Source: Canna indica
Taxonomy: Eukaryota; Streptophyta; Magnoliopsida; Zingiberales; Cannaceae
DNA: 64,000 nucleotides
Assembly: GCA_034359265.1 (NCBI GenBank)
Contig: CP136893.1
Span: 24,374,001-24,438,000 of the forward strand
Direction: 5' to 3'
Shown here: piece by piece, positions 31,716 to 43,115 of the stretch
How positions within the stretch are numbered: the first letter of the stretch is position 1
Layout: each line of letters opens with the position of its first letter
Notes under the pieces: generated by a model
What the model was told of the DNA's origin: nothing
The model's input: only the letters and a program-made list of their open reading frames with translations
The model's database searches: none
Translations under genes and position numbers: made by a program

Positions 31716-32441
31716 CTTAGGAGTCTTTTTCCATTTCTTCTTGATATCCTTTTTGGGTTTCACATCTTTGTTTTTCTCTTTGTTCTTAACAGAGCGTTTC
31801 TTTGCCTTTTTAGGGGCACTATCCACTTACAAAACATTATCCTTTTCCTTCGGAAGGTGGGACTCAGTAGTCTTCAGCATATTAAGGAGGTCGGGAAGCG
31901 AGGCGTCCAGCTTGTTCATGTGGTAGCTAATGATAAACTGTGAAAATAACCTTGGAAGGGATTGGAGTATTAAGTCCTAAATTAGCCCCTTATCGATGTT
32001 TACGCCCAATTTCTCTAACCTCTCGATCAAATCGATTAGTTTAAGAACATGAGTTTCAATAGGGGTCTCTGCCTACATCTTGGCATCGAAGAGTTGTTTT
32101 GACGGCACAAACCTAGTAGTCCGGCTCTCTTCACCGTACAACTCCTTGAGGTGAGAGAAGATGGCCCTTGCGTCCATCTTTTCATGTTGTCGCTTCAACA
32201 CATCAGACATAAGGACGAGCATTATGCACTGAACAGTAGTGTTGTCATCTTGCCACTTCTTGTAAGTGATTCTCACTTCCTCGGTAGCTTGGGAAGGGGC
32301 ATCTGGTGGCATGTTATCAAGAATATAGGAAAGTCTCTCCTAGGTGAGGACAATCCTCAAGTTTCGCAACCAATCGACATAGTTTGGTCCAGTGAGTTTA
32401 TTTCCATCAAGTATGCTTCACAATGACAATGTAGATGACAT

Positions 32442-33645
32442 GGCGACAATGAAAAGCTATAAGGAAAAGTAAAAAATAAACACGAGCTATCATTTTATAT
32501 GCATGACTATTAAGGTCTTTTACTTCATCATGTCTCCCACTAATTTTCACGGTTCCCAAATGACCCTCCTATTGGGAAGTGGGAAGCCCTCGTTGGTAGA
32601 CTTCCTTAGAGGAAGATGGAACTACACTTCTCCTACTTGGGTTTCGCATTTAACATGACAAATCCTAATAGGTCCATGGATAGGTAACACTTTACCGATC
32701 ACATCGTTATGCGACTTCTATCAAGTTTTTTCCTCTAGGGTTATCATTGTCTTGTGTTTGCACAAAAAACCAAGGAGCCCTAGTTGAGTCGGACCCATCG
32801 TTCGTTTACCCTAGCGAGAAAATAACCACCCTTGAGTTTACTCAACAAGGTAAATTACGCTCAAGCTAGTAGTAAAGACACAAGGGCATGTGCCATATGA
32901 GATACAACATGTCTATCACACAAAAAGGCCTTGTGTTTGCACAATAAATCCGTTGTGACAATAGACATGCTTGTACCTCACAACGATGAAAGGCGTGACC
33001 GATATTCTTAATATCTTAGCCATTCAGACTCAATATTATTGGAGGGTATCTTCATGCAATCATAATTATCTAAGCTATCAACAATTGAAGCAAAAATAAT
33101 AAATAAAAGCATAAAGTAAATAAGGATGATTATGGATGTTCTAAGGGTTCCACTCGAGCCACCGGGCGAACCAAGGCCATCATCCTAGGGTTTTAGGGAG
33201 CTTCGTCTCGCCAAAAATCATCTTGAAGGTTTTCAGTTCCATCAGTGCCTTCTCAGGGTTCAAGTCGTCATCATCATGGCACCGAACACCTCCTCTCCGT
33301 GCGCGCACCAAAACGGGGCAGCAAGCGTGCTCGTCGCGAATCTGCCCCTATATTTCTAATTTTACAAAACTAAAAGAAGAAGACCCCAAACAACCCTTGG
33401 GGAAAGGTTTAAGGAGAGGGAGAAGAATATTACAATCAGAATACTCAAGAGGAAGGAAGGGGTACGCAGACCCTATTTAAAAGTTACAATGCTGAAATTT
33501 CATAAAATTACAAGCAATCAACACAACCACGTTTTACACAAAGTCACAGTACATAGGGTTCATCCATAATCATCACTTCATGCATCTTAACAATTAAGAA
33601 AAAGAAAGGAAAAAATAGAATCTGAAAACGCGCTAAATTATTAAT
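32442..33645. other. Leader region of the copia element
   Basis: Non-coding sequence between the gag start and the recognisable right LTR. It contains two copies of the phrase CTTGTGTTTGCACA (about 32750 and 32930) and Pro/Arg-biased GC-rich DNA (33240-33340). A primer-binding site matching initiator tRNA could not be found, so the inner border of the right LTR stays uncertain. Confidence 0.5.
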
Positions 33646-34847
33646 TTCGTTCCTATATGAAATATCTTACTATCATGTTCGTAAATAAGATCCATGATCG
33701 TGTTGCAGTATGTCCATGCTAGTAGACATATAGTGCCGCATTCATACTTTATCTCATAAGATCTGCTATGAGGTTAGCCTATTGTGTGTGACCCATTAGG
33801 CCCCACACTAAGTCAGCAGTGAGTTGTGCATAATCGAGAGTTGGACCGGATAGAACGACTTCTATTCGAATCTTGTGAGCCACCACTAAACTCCTTCAGT
33901 GTGGTCGTGAGAGACTCCACTCATAAGTCAAGATTGATGTCTAGCAATGTGTCATGACTACTCGGATAGTGTGAGGTTCATCTACAGGGATCGAACATCC
34001 TTCGGTGATTAGTTACAAAGCAAATAAGCCCCTCGGTTGCAACGTCCCGAAGTCGGCTAGGGTATAGAAGAAGTGTCAAACCCTAATATCGATTCATATA
34101 TATTCCACCCGCCAAGATGTCGTCTCAATAATAAAATGTCAGAAACATCTTCATGACTTTCATGTCTACTATGGCTAGAGATTTCCGAGTCGACACTTGC
34201 AGAGACACATAGGACATTATCTCCTCTCACTAGGAGTAACTGATTCCATGTTGGTTGCCCACCTACCTCCATGAATGTTTCCTCATGCCCAATAATACCC
34301 GACACATGACGCCGAGGGCCATGTAGGGATAGAACCAAAGCAATGAGTTGTCACTCACAAGGTAACCATGACAACCTCAGGTCCAAGGACTGCTTGCACC
34401 TACTATCACCCGAGGAACATCCTATTGACACTCATGTAAGGATTCCATTCTGTATTCCTCGTGCAGGTTCGTTCAGTGAACTCATTCTCTAATGAGCACA
34501 TTCACTTGTACATTAATGACGGCTCATAGGTAACTATGAGATAAGTTACCCCTTATTGTATAAAGCATGTACCAAGCACACCAGTCTATCCAAAATCATC
34601 AATCCCCTAATTGGTGATCCTATGACTGGGAATATTTAGAATAGGGGCATCTAGATTTCAAGTCTCACTGGCATGATCTCATCATGACCTTGGAATCAAT
34701 TGTCCAAGCTCATGGGGTTCATCACAATCTAATATATACAAAATATAGATGCAACATAAGATGAAAAATTACCTCATATTATTCATTAACCAAAAATAGT
34801 TCCCTATACATCAACATGTGATTGGCTCAAAGACACTATTTCTTTCA
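33646..34847 (-). repeat. 5' LTR of the copia element (recognisable part)
   Basis: Homologous along its full length to 26413-27618 of the left LTR, with scattered substitutions and small indels, and ending ACTATTTCTTTCA followed by the TSD. The inner end could not be matched to TGTTGGGA. Either this LTR has lost about 0.9 kb, or the region before 33646 has been replaced by unrelated leader sequence. Confidence 0.78.
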
Positions 34848-35458
34848 GCACTACCGCCTAAGGCCCGGAGAAAACATTCATCTGGGAAAGAGGAGACCTG
34901 ATCCAATCCCCCATGACGAAGTCTCCAGTAACCCTCATCCGGAGAAGGGCGAGGACCCTAAAATTCAAAGAGCCAGGATCGATTTCCCTCTCGATGCCGG
35001 ACCCTTTGCCAAGCACATCATGGCAACTCGCCTCCCACCGAGGAGCGAGTTGCCTACCACCTGATACGCTACGATGGAACATGTGACCCCACACTACACC
35101 TGATGGCATTTAGGACCACTATTCTCTATCAAGGAGCAATCAATTCAACGCTATGCAAAGCTTTCCCGAATTTCCTAGGAAAAATCGTCCTATTGTGGTT
35201 TACCTCCCTCCCGCCGAGATCTATCCATTCTTTTGATGACCTCTCCCGTGTTTTCCTCAACCGATTCACCATATCGCGGGTATATCACAAAAAAAAAATT
35301 GCTCTCCACTATGTTAGGCAGGGGCAATATTCCCCTAAGAGAATACCTGGATAGGTTTCAAGCCATAACGGTCGATATCCCCAACGTCGACCCACAGATT
35401 GAGCTTTTCTGCATCAAACTCGGGTTAATTAAAACTCTGACTCTTTGATGATCAACTA

Positions 35459-35663
35459 TAGGGGTGAGCAAAAAAAACCAGTTTTCCGGTTAACCGAAAA
35501 ACCGGTCCGAAACCGAACCGGTTTTTCCGGTTAACCAAACCGGTTGTTTCGGTTTCGGTTTTTTTTTTTGAAAAAATCGATTTTCGGTTTCGGTCCGAGA
35601 GGTAAAAAGTCCACCGGTTTCGGTTAATCGACCGGTTGGATATAATTTATTAATTTTTAATTA

Positions 35664-35704
<41 letters not shown>

Positions 35705-36175
35705 TTATAAATTATGAAAAATTATAAAAAATTACAGAAAATTATAAAAAAAATTATAAAAATATTAAAAAATTTAAAAAATATTATAAATATTATAAAA
35801 AATCAAAAAAAAATATTTAAAATATTTAAAAAAAAATCAAATAAAAAATAAAAAATAAAAATAAAAATATTAGTTTTTGTAGAACATTATCTTGGTTCAA
35901 TGGTTTCACTTTTTTTTTCTTTTTTCTCAATGAGAATTCGCTATTTATTTAGATTTTTCTCCATGATTTGCATAATATTATTATGTTTGTAGGTTAAAAA
36001 AATTTATTGGTTAACCGAAAATTATCGGTTAATCGAACCGAAAAAACCAAAACCAAAATAGCGGTTAACCGAAGTTAATGGACCGGTTTACGATTAATGA
36101 TTTTGAAAAACCGAAGTTAATGGACTATTTTTTTTTTTGTTAATGGACCGATTAACCGGTCCATGCTCACCCCTA
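35459..36175. mobile_element. hAT MITE (717 bp), CCGGTTAACCG-rich, in G1 gag
   Basis: Begins TAGGGGTGAGCAAAAAAAAC and ends GGTCCATGCTCACCCCTA. Exact 8-bp TSD ATCAACTA at 35451-35458 and 36176-36183. Subterminal regions repeat CGGTTAACCGAAA and GGTTTCGGTT motifs in both orientations. The core has a TA and TAA microsatellite (35662-35706). Confidence 0.92.
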
Positions 36176-36795
36176 ATCAACTACATCGCTCGAAAGCCGA
36201 ACCCCGAGGGGTCATCAACTACATCGCTAACGGACTTACCAGGAATGGGGAATCAAGCTCTGCCGAGAAAAGATATTCTCAAACAGTAACAGTGGTCAAT
36301 AGCGTCACTCTACCACATCGGCTTCCCTCAAGAACTCCGGTAATATCGTTATATGAATGTGATTTTTATGGAACTAAACGAAATCTGCATGACCCAATCG
36401 TAATCTCTATAATTACAAGAAATTTCATCATCAAAAGGGTCCTAGTCGACCAATGCAGCTCAGTCGACATCATTTTCCACTCCACCTTCAAGAGAATGCA
36501 ATTAATAGAAGCCTCACATACCCCGTGCAAGGGTGACCTAGTAAGCTTCTCCAAGGAAAGAGTTGACGTCCAGGGAGCCATATGGTTAAGGACGACATTC
36601 AACTCCCAGCCAAGGGCAAAAACAATTGATGTACAATACCTTATCATCAACGTGCCCAGTCTGTACCACATGATCCTAGGGCGATTGTCTCTAAACAATT
36701 TGGGAGTCGTTGTGTCTACTCCCCATCTGTCATTGAAATTTCCCATCTTGGAAATGGAGGTAGGCTTGCTGCACGATGATAAAAAAGAAGTCTGA

Positions 36796-37091
36796 TGGTG
36801 CTATAGCGAATGCCTCAAACCAAAGGTGACCGAGCCAAAAAAAGAGCCTAGTGGTCCACAAATGCTCTTCGCATCCAAAAGAAAACAACTGATCGGAACC
36901 TCCGAACCAAACCCAAGACTATCATGCGAAAGCAACCACGACTCAAATGTTGAGAGAACTCAAGCCGTGATCAAAATGCACTAATAAGGCTCGGAACCGA
37001 GCATTCCTCTTGTACACGTAATTTCTTTATTTGTCAATAAAAATTGCATTCCTATCATTTTTTTCTCTGTGAAAGAAAAGGACACCACTAT
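36796..37091 (+). other. Post-protease tail of G1, non-coding
   Basis: Short continuation of gag-protease-like sequence with stops (PKKEPSGPQMLFASK near 36840, EPNPRLSCESN near 36910), then a non-coding stretch containing TTTGTCAATAAAAATTGCAT (37027). The same order exists in G4 on the minus strand. Confidence 0.6.
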
Positions 37092-37531
37092 TAAGGGTGA
37101 GTTTGGGTCGAGACGGGCCAAGATTTGGTATGCCCCAATCTCATCCCGATTTTGAGTCGGGACACAAATATGTGTCCCGATCCTGATCCCGAAATGAAGC
37201 ATCTTGATTTTGTCCCGTCCCAATTTTTTTGGGACGGGACCGGGACATCTCGAATTTGTTAATATTATTTTTTCTACAAATAAAATAATATATACATTAA
37301 ATATTTAATAAATTATTGTATTATGGCATCCAAAATGTTAATATTACATAATTAATATTACTTATACCATAAACCGGGTCGGGCCGGGACAATCCCGATT
37401 TTTTTTTATGTTGTCCCGGTCCCATCCCGGTTTTTAATCAGGATCAACATATTCATCCCAGTCCCATCCCAATTTTGAATCGGGATAAGATTTTTCTAGA
37501 ATTTTTGAGTCGGGTCAGGACGTCTCCCCTA
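37092..37531. mobile_element. hAT MITE (440 bp) in G1 3' region
   Basis: Begins TAAGGGTGAGTTTGGGTCG and ends GACGTCTCCCCTA. Exact 8-bp TSD ACCACTAT at 37084-37091 and 37532-37539. G4 has the empty site at the matching place (about 58595-58615, minus strand, GGACACCACCATGATTATCT). Subterminal motifs are CGGGAC/GTCCCG in both orientations. Confidence 0.92.
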
Positions 37532-37539
37532 ACCACTAT

Positions 37540-38039
37540 GATTATCTCGCCGCTTTAACAAATAATCTATTTGAAACTTGCTTGAGTCCTCACGCATGAG
37601 CTCGGCTTAAACCCCATAATACGAATTTTCGTCCTCGCGTTGTCGTGATTTTCAGCCCCAAAACCCAACACTCCACTCAGCGACTAGAACTCGGTTTTCA
37701 CCAGTCTGGTTCTTTGGCAACCTCGCCACATTTCTGACCTTTAAATTCTTATCCGACCTACACACTGAGGGACTCGGTACCCTCTCACCGCCACACGATT
37801 TTGAAATAGGCCCAGTTTAACAAGCCACCCAAGATGCCCCAAGGGTCCGCTTAAAAATAGATGTCTTTAAAGGGACAAGCCGAACAATACAAAACAATCA
37901 AGTCAAGAAAACAAAGCATACAAATCACAAGGTGAACCCACAAAGGGCTAACAGTCAATAGGCCCCGAGGGGCAATAATTTGTTACATGTTGAATAAAGT
38001 AATCAGCACACGTGTAATTTAATGAAATTACTTGGCCTC
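37540..38039. other. Non-coding 3' region of G1
   Basis: Between the MITE and the antisense ORF. It contains repeated phrases such as ACTCGGTTTTCACCAGTC (37690) that also occur in the G2 3' region (about 49870), confirming common Tat-type origin. No coding capacity. Confidence 0.55.
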
Positions 38040-39163
38040 GGTCGATGCAACATGAATCATCTTCTCCGAAACATCACTTTCTAGTAAATCCTCCTCAGGA
38101 CGAACATAAGTTTCCTCCTCGGGTACTGAAACCACCAGCACGCCATCCTTCACTTCCTTGGACGGGTCGGCTTCTGAAAAATCGATTCCGAGAGTGAAAA
38201 GTTGAGCTTGCTCGATGCTTTATAAAAACCATCATCCTACACTCGGACAACAACACTATTGAAGTGACGCACCTCGGCCTCAAGCCTTTGGGCGTTGGAT
38301 CGGCATTTGTGCCCCTCATCCCATAGTTGCACTTTAGCCGCTTCAAATTCATCATGCAATTATGCTTTAGTCACCTCAAATTCTGCCTGCAACCATGTTC
38401 GGACTACCTCAGTCTCGGCCTCCAAACGAGAATTCTCCGCTATGGCCACAACGAAATCTCGATGAAGCTTATCAACTCTGCTTGAGCGTCTACAACTTGA
38501 CTTTCTGCCTCTTTTACTTGGGCGTTTAAATGGTCGACCTCACTTGTCTTGGATTCCAGAGCCCTCTTTAACGACTTAACCTCACGGGAATGAATGACCG
38601 ACTCCCTACGCAAAAGACTCTTGCAATTGAAAAATTAGATTGAAAAGACTGCCATGGGTCTCCCCCCCCCCCCCCCCCCTCCCCAAGAACACCACTGCCA
38701 CCCCCTTTCTGGGCACCCTTCGCTTGAAAGAAAGAAAAGAAGACGTGGAGTCTTGGTTTGATTCTAAGGCACTTCATCACAATCTCAAAGCACCAAACAA
38801 AAGCCCAACTGTTCAGGTGCAATTGTGTGGGAGTCACGTTAACCAAATTCAGGACACCGTGCTCAAACTCAGTGAAGGGTAGACAAATCCCCAATTCTTA
38901 GAAAAGGTTTGGTACATGAAAACAAATTTTTATTTGGTATTATCGCACACCCGATCCGATGGGAGGCTCAAAAGACATTCGAAGTCCTCCTCGTTGCCTT
39001 CACAGGCAATAGACACACTCTCTCGGAAAGAAAGAATGTTGTTAAGATCATTTAACATCGAACCACTTAATTTTACATCCCCATGGACCCAGGAGTAGGA
39101 ATTCGGATCCCTCATCGGCGACCCAATTTTTGATTTTACTACTACACCCTTCCTCTCCATCAC
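38040..39163 (-). pseudogene. G1 antisense ORF, 'putative gypsy type transposon' protein
   Basis: Read right to left from MMERKGVVVKSKIGS (39163), antisense to gag. It continues RDPNSYSWVHGDVKLSGSML, SFRESVSIACEGNEEDFECL and, after a frameshift, ICLPFTEFEHGVLNLVNVTP. The downstream part is a charged, probably coiled-coil stretch (HDEFEAAKVQLWDEGHKC and RSNAQRLEAEV, about 38290-38350). It is the homologue of the better preserved ORF at 56311-57188 (NPYSWVSHKIHRESSMMTSL). Such antisense ORFs are known from several Tat-lineage retrotransposons; the function is unknown. The conserved core resembles the Transposase_28 (putative gypsy type transposon) family. Broken by stops and a poly-C/G run at 38661-38678. 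Confidence 0.7.
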
Positions 39164-39913
39164 GAAAACCCTAGAGTGGAGACAGGTAAGTTTAAACCTG
39201 CAAACCTAAGATAGGACCTACAAGAACAATGGAACTCACCTAAAGAAGAAACGGAGGTGGAGACGATCGAGAAAAAATTGAAGCTATTGCCGAAGAAAAT
39301 CCCTAAAAGCATCGAGTTGAGGAAAAAGCTAGACTTCGAAGGCAAGAAAGGAAAAAGGCTTCATAGGCGGCATGAAAAGCGAAGAATTTCCTCTCATCGG
39401 ACCGGCAACAATCTCGACATAGACAAATCTAGATCGTTCAAGTGAAGGCAACAACTTCCTAGGGATTAAGGGAGAATGTATGAAAACACCCTTTCCTGTC
39501 ATGATCACCTCTCCCATCGAAAGTCTCGTGGCAAAAAGCTGACATACAAGACACAAAAGTAAAAGAGGCATAAGAATAACATGACAAAAATACGCCAACT
39601 CGGGACAAGACATGAGACTGTTTCAGCCTTCACGGTCACCTACTCTAGTTCGGCCTCCACGGCCGCCTGCTCTAGTTCAGCTTCCACGACCACTCACTTC
39701 AGCTTGACTTTCACAGTCTTCCACTTCGGCATGACCTTCATAGTCACCTGGTTAAGATCGGTCTCAAAGGCCACCCAATATAACTCAAACCTTTACAATG
39801 GTTGAACACAACACGATAGATATTTTTAGAAGTTCCTTAAACCATAGAGACATCAGAAACAATGAAGTTAACCCTACCTAAGAGCTCGATACACAATCGT
39901 CCAGACTCTGCCC
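39164..39913. other. Non-coding 3' region of G1 upstream of the purine tract
   Basis: No conserved ORF. Two to four imperfect repeats of a CTTCACGGTCACCTACTCTA-like phrase lie at about 39625-39780 (repeating TCGGCCTCCACGGCC, TCAGCTTCCACGACC, TTGACTTTCACAGTC). I see nothing else. Confidence 0.5.
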
Positions 39914-39927
39914 GAGCTTGGGGGCTA

Positions 39928-40374
39928 TGGACTGAATGAAAACTATTGGGCCTGGTCGGATTAGACCCAGCAGCGTCCCACAATTCATCTCAAGCCGAAT
40001 CGAACGGCTCCGCCCAAGGGCTCCACACCCGGCCAAAAAAGGACATTCACATCCTCCCCTATCACAAGGGATATGCCATTGCAAGCCTGCTATCTCCGGG
40101 TTCAGCCTCGATCTATTCTGAGCTATATCCTTGTGAGATTATCGGGCAGCGTCATCACCTCCACCTGCAATAAATACATACACGACACACCTCAAGTAAC
40201 CCTAATTCTAATTTCCATTACCTCCACCTTGGAGTCCCACTCACTTGAGTGTCCGAGTATCTTTTGCAGGTCCCCTCCTCCCCCCACCCCCCACCCCCCA
40301 CCCCCGTCGGCATCGAACCAGACAAGGAAAAATACCGAACCAGACCAGAATGCCCCAACTCTCAGGCAGGAACA
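39928..40374 (+). repeat. 3' LTR of G1
   Basis: Starts TGGACTGAATGAAAACTATT after the purine tract GAGCTTGGGGGCTA (39914-39927) and ends CTCTCAGGCAGGAACA. It contains AATAAATACA (40170), a likely poly(A) region, and a C-rich tract (40270-40307). Clearly diverged from the 5' LTR remnant, so the insertion is not recent. Confidence 0.88.
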
Positions 40375-43115
40375 GACCATAATGAAATTCTTATTGAGAA
40401 ATCTGATATCCTTCATGAATTTGTCAAATTTTATTCTAACCTTTGGTCCTCTAGTCCCAAACCTATTCATAATTCTACCCCTTGGCCTGCTTTTAACCAT
40501 ATCACCCATGACTTTACCAATACCCTTACTTTTACCCTTCTCTCTCACTGGGATTTGGGATACTATTAAGTTTTTGGATAATGATAAAAGTCCAAGCTTT
40601 GATGGTTGTACAACAGAATCTTATAAGCACTATTGGGTTACTATCTCTGATGACTTATTTCATTGTTTGAATACCTTCCATTCTAATGCTACTTTCCCTC
40701 TGGATTGGAATCAAATCATCTTAACTTTTATTCCTAAATACGAATCCCTTAAAATTGTTACGGATTTTAGGCACATTGCTTTGTGTAATCTTTCTTATAA
40801 AATTCTCTCTAAGATTCTTACTCATGACCCGTTTGCTTTTGTTGAAGGTAGAATGTTCATATTGTTCAAGAGTTGATTCATTCTATCTATGCTTCTAAAA
40901 GTAAGTGCCCTTTTATCATTGCTAAGCTTGACTTAAAAAAAGCTTTTGATCTTCTTAAATGGTTTGATATATATCACTAAGGTCTTATCCCTTTGTAATT
41001 TTCCTGAATAATTCATCAATTGGATTCATGCTTGTATATCCTCTACGTCTTTCACATGCACGGTGAATGCTTAGTTTTTCCATGCAACTAAAGGCATTAG
41101 ACAAGGGTACTCTATCTCCCATTTTGTATATATTTTGGTTGCTCAAACCCTTAGTAACCTCATTAATTAATATTGTTGTTATTGATAATCAACTTACTTT
41201 GTTTACTTTTAGCAATAATCTTACTGTCAATCATCTAATGTTTACTGATGATATCATCCTTATCTTCAAAGCTAAGAGTAAAAGCATTAACTCTATTAGA
41301 AACATCTTCCTTCACTATAAGTAGTTAATTGGTCAAAGAGTAAATTTTTCAAAATCTTATATTTTCTTTCCTAATTCTACCCCTACTTCTATTAAAAACA
41401 TCATTGTTCAATCTTTAAACATGAGAATTGGTAAGTTTTCTTTTAAGTACCTAGGTACTATGGTGGCTCCTAAAAGACCTCCTCCTAAAACTCATGATTA
41501 TATACTTTCTCAAATTGACTCTAGGATCAGCTCTTGGCAATCTAATATGCTTTCTCAAGATGGCAAACTTGTTTTGATTAAATCTGTCCTCAATGCCATC
41601 CTTGTTCATTCATTGTCTGTTACTTGGCTCAATAATGACATGATTGATCTTATTGAGAAAAAAATGAAGAATTTCCTTTGGAGTAGCATTTGTAATAAGA
41701 AAAGCATGCACCTTGTTAGCCCAAGGTGGTTTGGGTGTTCAGGATCTTAAGAATAAATGTCGTGCTCTTCATGCCAAGAGAGTTCATAGCCACTCGAATA
41801 ATATATAGCAACTCTCTTTCGATTCAGCTTGTTAAAGCTAAATACCCTATGATTACTTGCACATCTAGTTTACATCATCCTAACTCTTCTTGGGCTTGGA
41901 GAATTTTTCAGAATGCTTTCTTTAATCTAAAATTTGGTTTTAGAAAAATTATTGGATTTGGGTCTAATACTTCCCTCTTGAATGACTATTGGATCCTTGG
42001 TTTACCTCTTGCTTTGAAGCATACTTACTTAAATATTAACCTTTTTGATAATATCACTCATGTTCATAATTTAATGGATAATCGGGCTTGGTCTAACTTC
42101 ATTGGCACTACTATATGTAATGTTGACACGTGGGAGGCCATTGAGGATATTGAGTTACCATTAGATACCTATGATGATTATTATATTTGGACGAGAACTT
42201 CAAATGATTGTGTTAATGCTTCTTATGATTACTTTTACCTGTAATGCAATGAACTTAATCCTGTTTGAGCAAAGATTTGGATGCTTGCCACAGCTCCTAA
42301 AGTAAAATTGTTTTCATAGAAGTTTTGTCATGGTCCATTGTTAACTCGTTCTCAATTATTCCACTTCGGTATTTTGAACTTTCAGTCGTGTATTTTATGT
42401 GATTTGGAGTCTGAAACTCCTCAGCATCTTTTTTCAGATTGTTCTTTTGCTTTTGAGCTGTGGTTGGCTTTGAGTCTTACCCTTAACTTGGATTTTTCAG
42501 ACAGGAGTACCTTGTGTTCCGGTAGCTAGCTGTTGTTGGCCTCTTTTTCTTCTTTGGATAAGGGACCCTAGCTCAATCATTGTTGCTAACACTTTTTGGT
42601 TCATTTGGTATTTTCGTAACAATATTTTGTATGGATAAGCTAAACCTTCCATTAATGTTATCTTGATTCGTATTTTAGCCTTCTATGATAAATATTCAAA
42701 ACAGGTAAGTTTGAAGGGTAATTCTAGTTTGCTAACCAATATTCCTCCTTGGTCTCCCCCTCGTACTAATATTTTAAAACTTGACTATGATGATTCTATA
42801 TTAAATCAAGATGGAGGAGCTAGTTTAATTTGTAGAAATCATCGTAGTTCTTGTTTGTTTGCTGCAAATAAGTACTTTGAATCTAATTCTATTTTGCACC
42901 ATGAAGGGGTGGCTGCCTTGTTCTGTCTCGCTTTTGTAGAGTCTAAAAAGATGGACAATTTTAGCGTGAAAATATATTGTAAAATGCTGGTGGATTGTAT
43001 CAATGGCCAAGCCAGAATCCTTTGGACAATTCTCTTCATTGTTCAAAATATTTTGTTCTTTCTTAGGAAATTTTCTTATCTATATTTTTTTTTTATTCTC
43101 AAAAAAATATAATAA
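40375..43115 (+). mobile_element. L1-type LINE ORF2, downstream part (RT, zinc knuckle, RNase H)
   Basis: Continues the LINE cut at 25049. It encodes ILIEKSDILHEFVKFYSNLW, then RT motifs FDGCTTESYKHYW and WNQIILTFIPKYES, FRHIALCNLSYKILSKIL, IIAKLDLKKAFD (40915) and the active-site variant HHLMFTDDIILIFKA-like (41240, FTDD for YADD). After these come FKYLGTMVAPKRPP and SSWQSNMLSQDGKLVLIKSV, the cysteine-rich zf-RVT region (SCILCDLESETPQHLFSDCS, 42390) and an RNase H-like end (LKLDYDDSILNQDGGASLIC, 42780). The RNase H domain places it among plant L1 LINEs. Many stops and frameshifts; it ends near an A-rich stretch at 43098-43115. Confidence 0.85.

Larger units (their letters stand above)
27691..32441 (-). 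pseudogene. Copia gag-pol polyprotein, broken
   Basis: Read right to left from MSSTLSL at 32441. Gag: DNMPPDAPSQATEEVRITYK and DARAIFSHLKELYGEE. CCHC knuckle remnant near 31120 (FHYGKDGHxKRNC). Protease: DTGCGAYICNSLQGL (30970). Integrase: ELLELIHTDICGPMTTQARG and FIDDRSRYGYVYLL (30270-30420), then NRAPIKSVSSTPYEIWSGKK (29960). RT: GYKWIFKRKIGDDGQ, TYKAKLVAKGFTQ, NVKTAFLNGELEEEVYM and the active-site YVDDILLMGN (28610). RNase H: PVYCDNTGAVAQAKEPRSHH (27830). Stops and frameshifts separate these pieces, and a mini-CACTA interrupts LRHLKIWCCPAYVKK. Between the RT halves the unit AGTGCTTG is repeated, causing a frameshift (28745-28770). The whole coding region is inactive. Confidence 0.87.
25512..34847 (-). 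mobile_element. Ty1/copia retrotransposon inserted in G1 gag
   Basis: TSD GCACT at 25507-25511 and 34848-34852. Outer ends read TGTTGGGA and TTTCTTTCA, so the element has TG...CA termini on the minus strand. Genes run right to left: gag (32073-32441), zinc knuckle, protease (30712-31002), integrase (29887-30471), reverse transcriptase (28294-29122) and RNase H (27691-27939), the copia order. A purine-rich tract (reverse complement of ATCTCCCACTTGC) borders the 3' LTR at 27619. The corresponding site in G4 (about 60650) is empty. Two smaller transposons sit inside (29597-29910, 31167-31715). Confidence 0.94.
25268..36795 (+). pseudogene. Gypsy G1 gag-protease, split by copia element and MITE
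   Basis: Starts MARTQSQSTVVARQQ at 25268. It is interrupted at 25511 by the copia element and resumes at 34853 with RLRPGENIHLGKRRPDP. The retrotransposon gag domain follows (FRTTILYQGAINSTLCKAFP, then WFTSLPPRSIHSFDDL, about 35105-35250). It is interrupted again by a MITE (35459-36175) and resumes with EPRGVINYIANGLTRNGESS. The retroviral-type protease spans about 36320-36795 (VLVDQCSSVDIIF, where the family has DQGSS; YHMILGRLSLNNLGVVVSTP). The frame ends at 36795 and no RT follows; a short homologous tail (PKKEPSGPQMLFASK) is shared with G4. Frameshifts occur near 35064 and 35330. Gag would build particles and protease would mature them; both are inactive here. Confidence 0.85.
25050..40374 (+). 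mobile_element. Ty3/gypsy (Tat-like) element G1, non-autonomous
   Basis: TSD GACCA at 25045-25049 and 40375-40379; joining the flanks restores the LINE frame (LLNDHNEILIEKSDILHEF). The 5' LTR is 25050-25224 and the 3' LTR 39928-40374. The LTRs start TGGAyTGAA and end GGAATA or GGAACA. The primer-binding region after the 5' LTR reads TTTGGCGCCCACCG, and a purine-rich tract GAGCTTGGGGGCTA precedes the 3' LTR. It encodes gag and protease on the plus strand and a separate antisense ORF near the 3' end, with no RT, RNase H or integrase. Nested inside: a copia element (25512-34847) and two hAT MITEs (35459-36175, 37092-37531). Without inserts it would be about 4.8 kb. G4 is the best intact-site comparison. 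Confidence 0.93.

Noticed and set aside
38640..38894. Proline/glycine-rich open frames around the C-run
   Set aside because: Created by the homopolymer; real signal there is the antisense ORF of G1.
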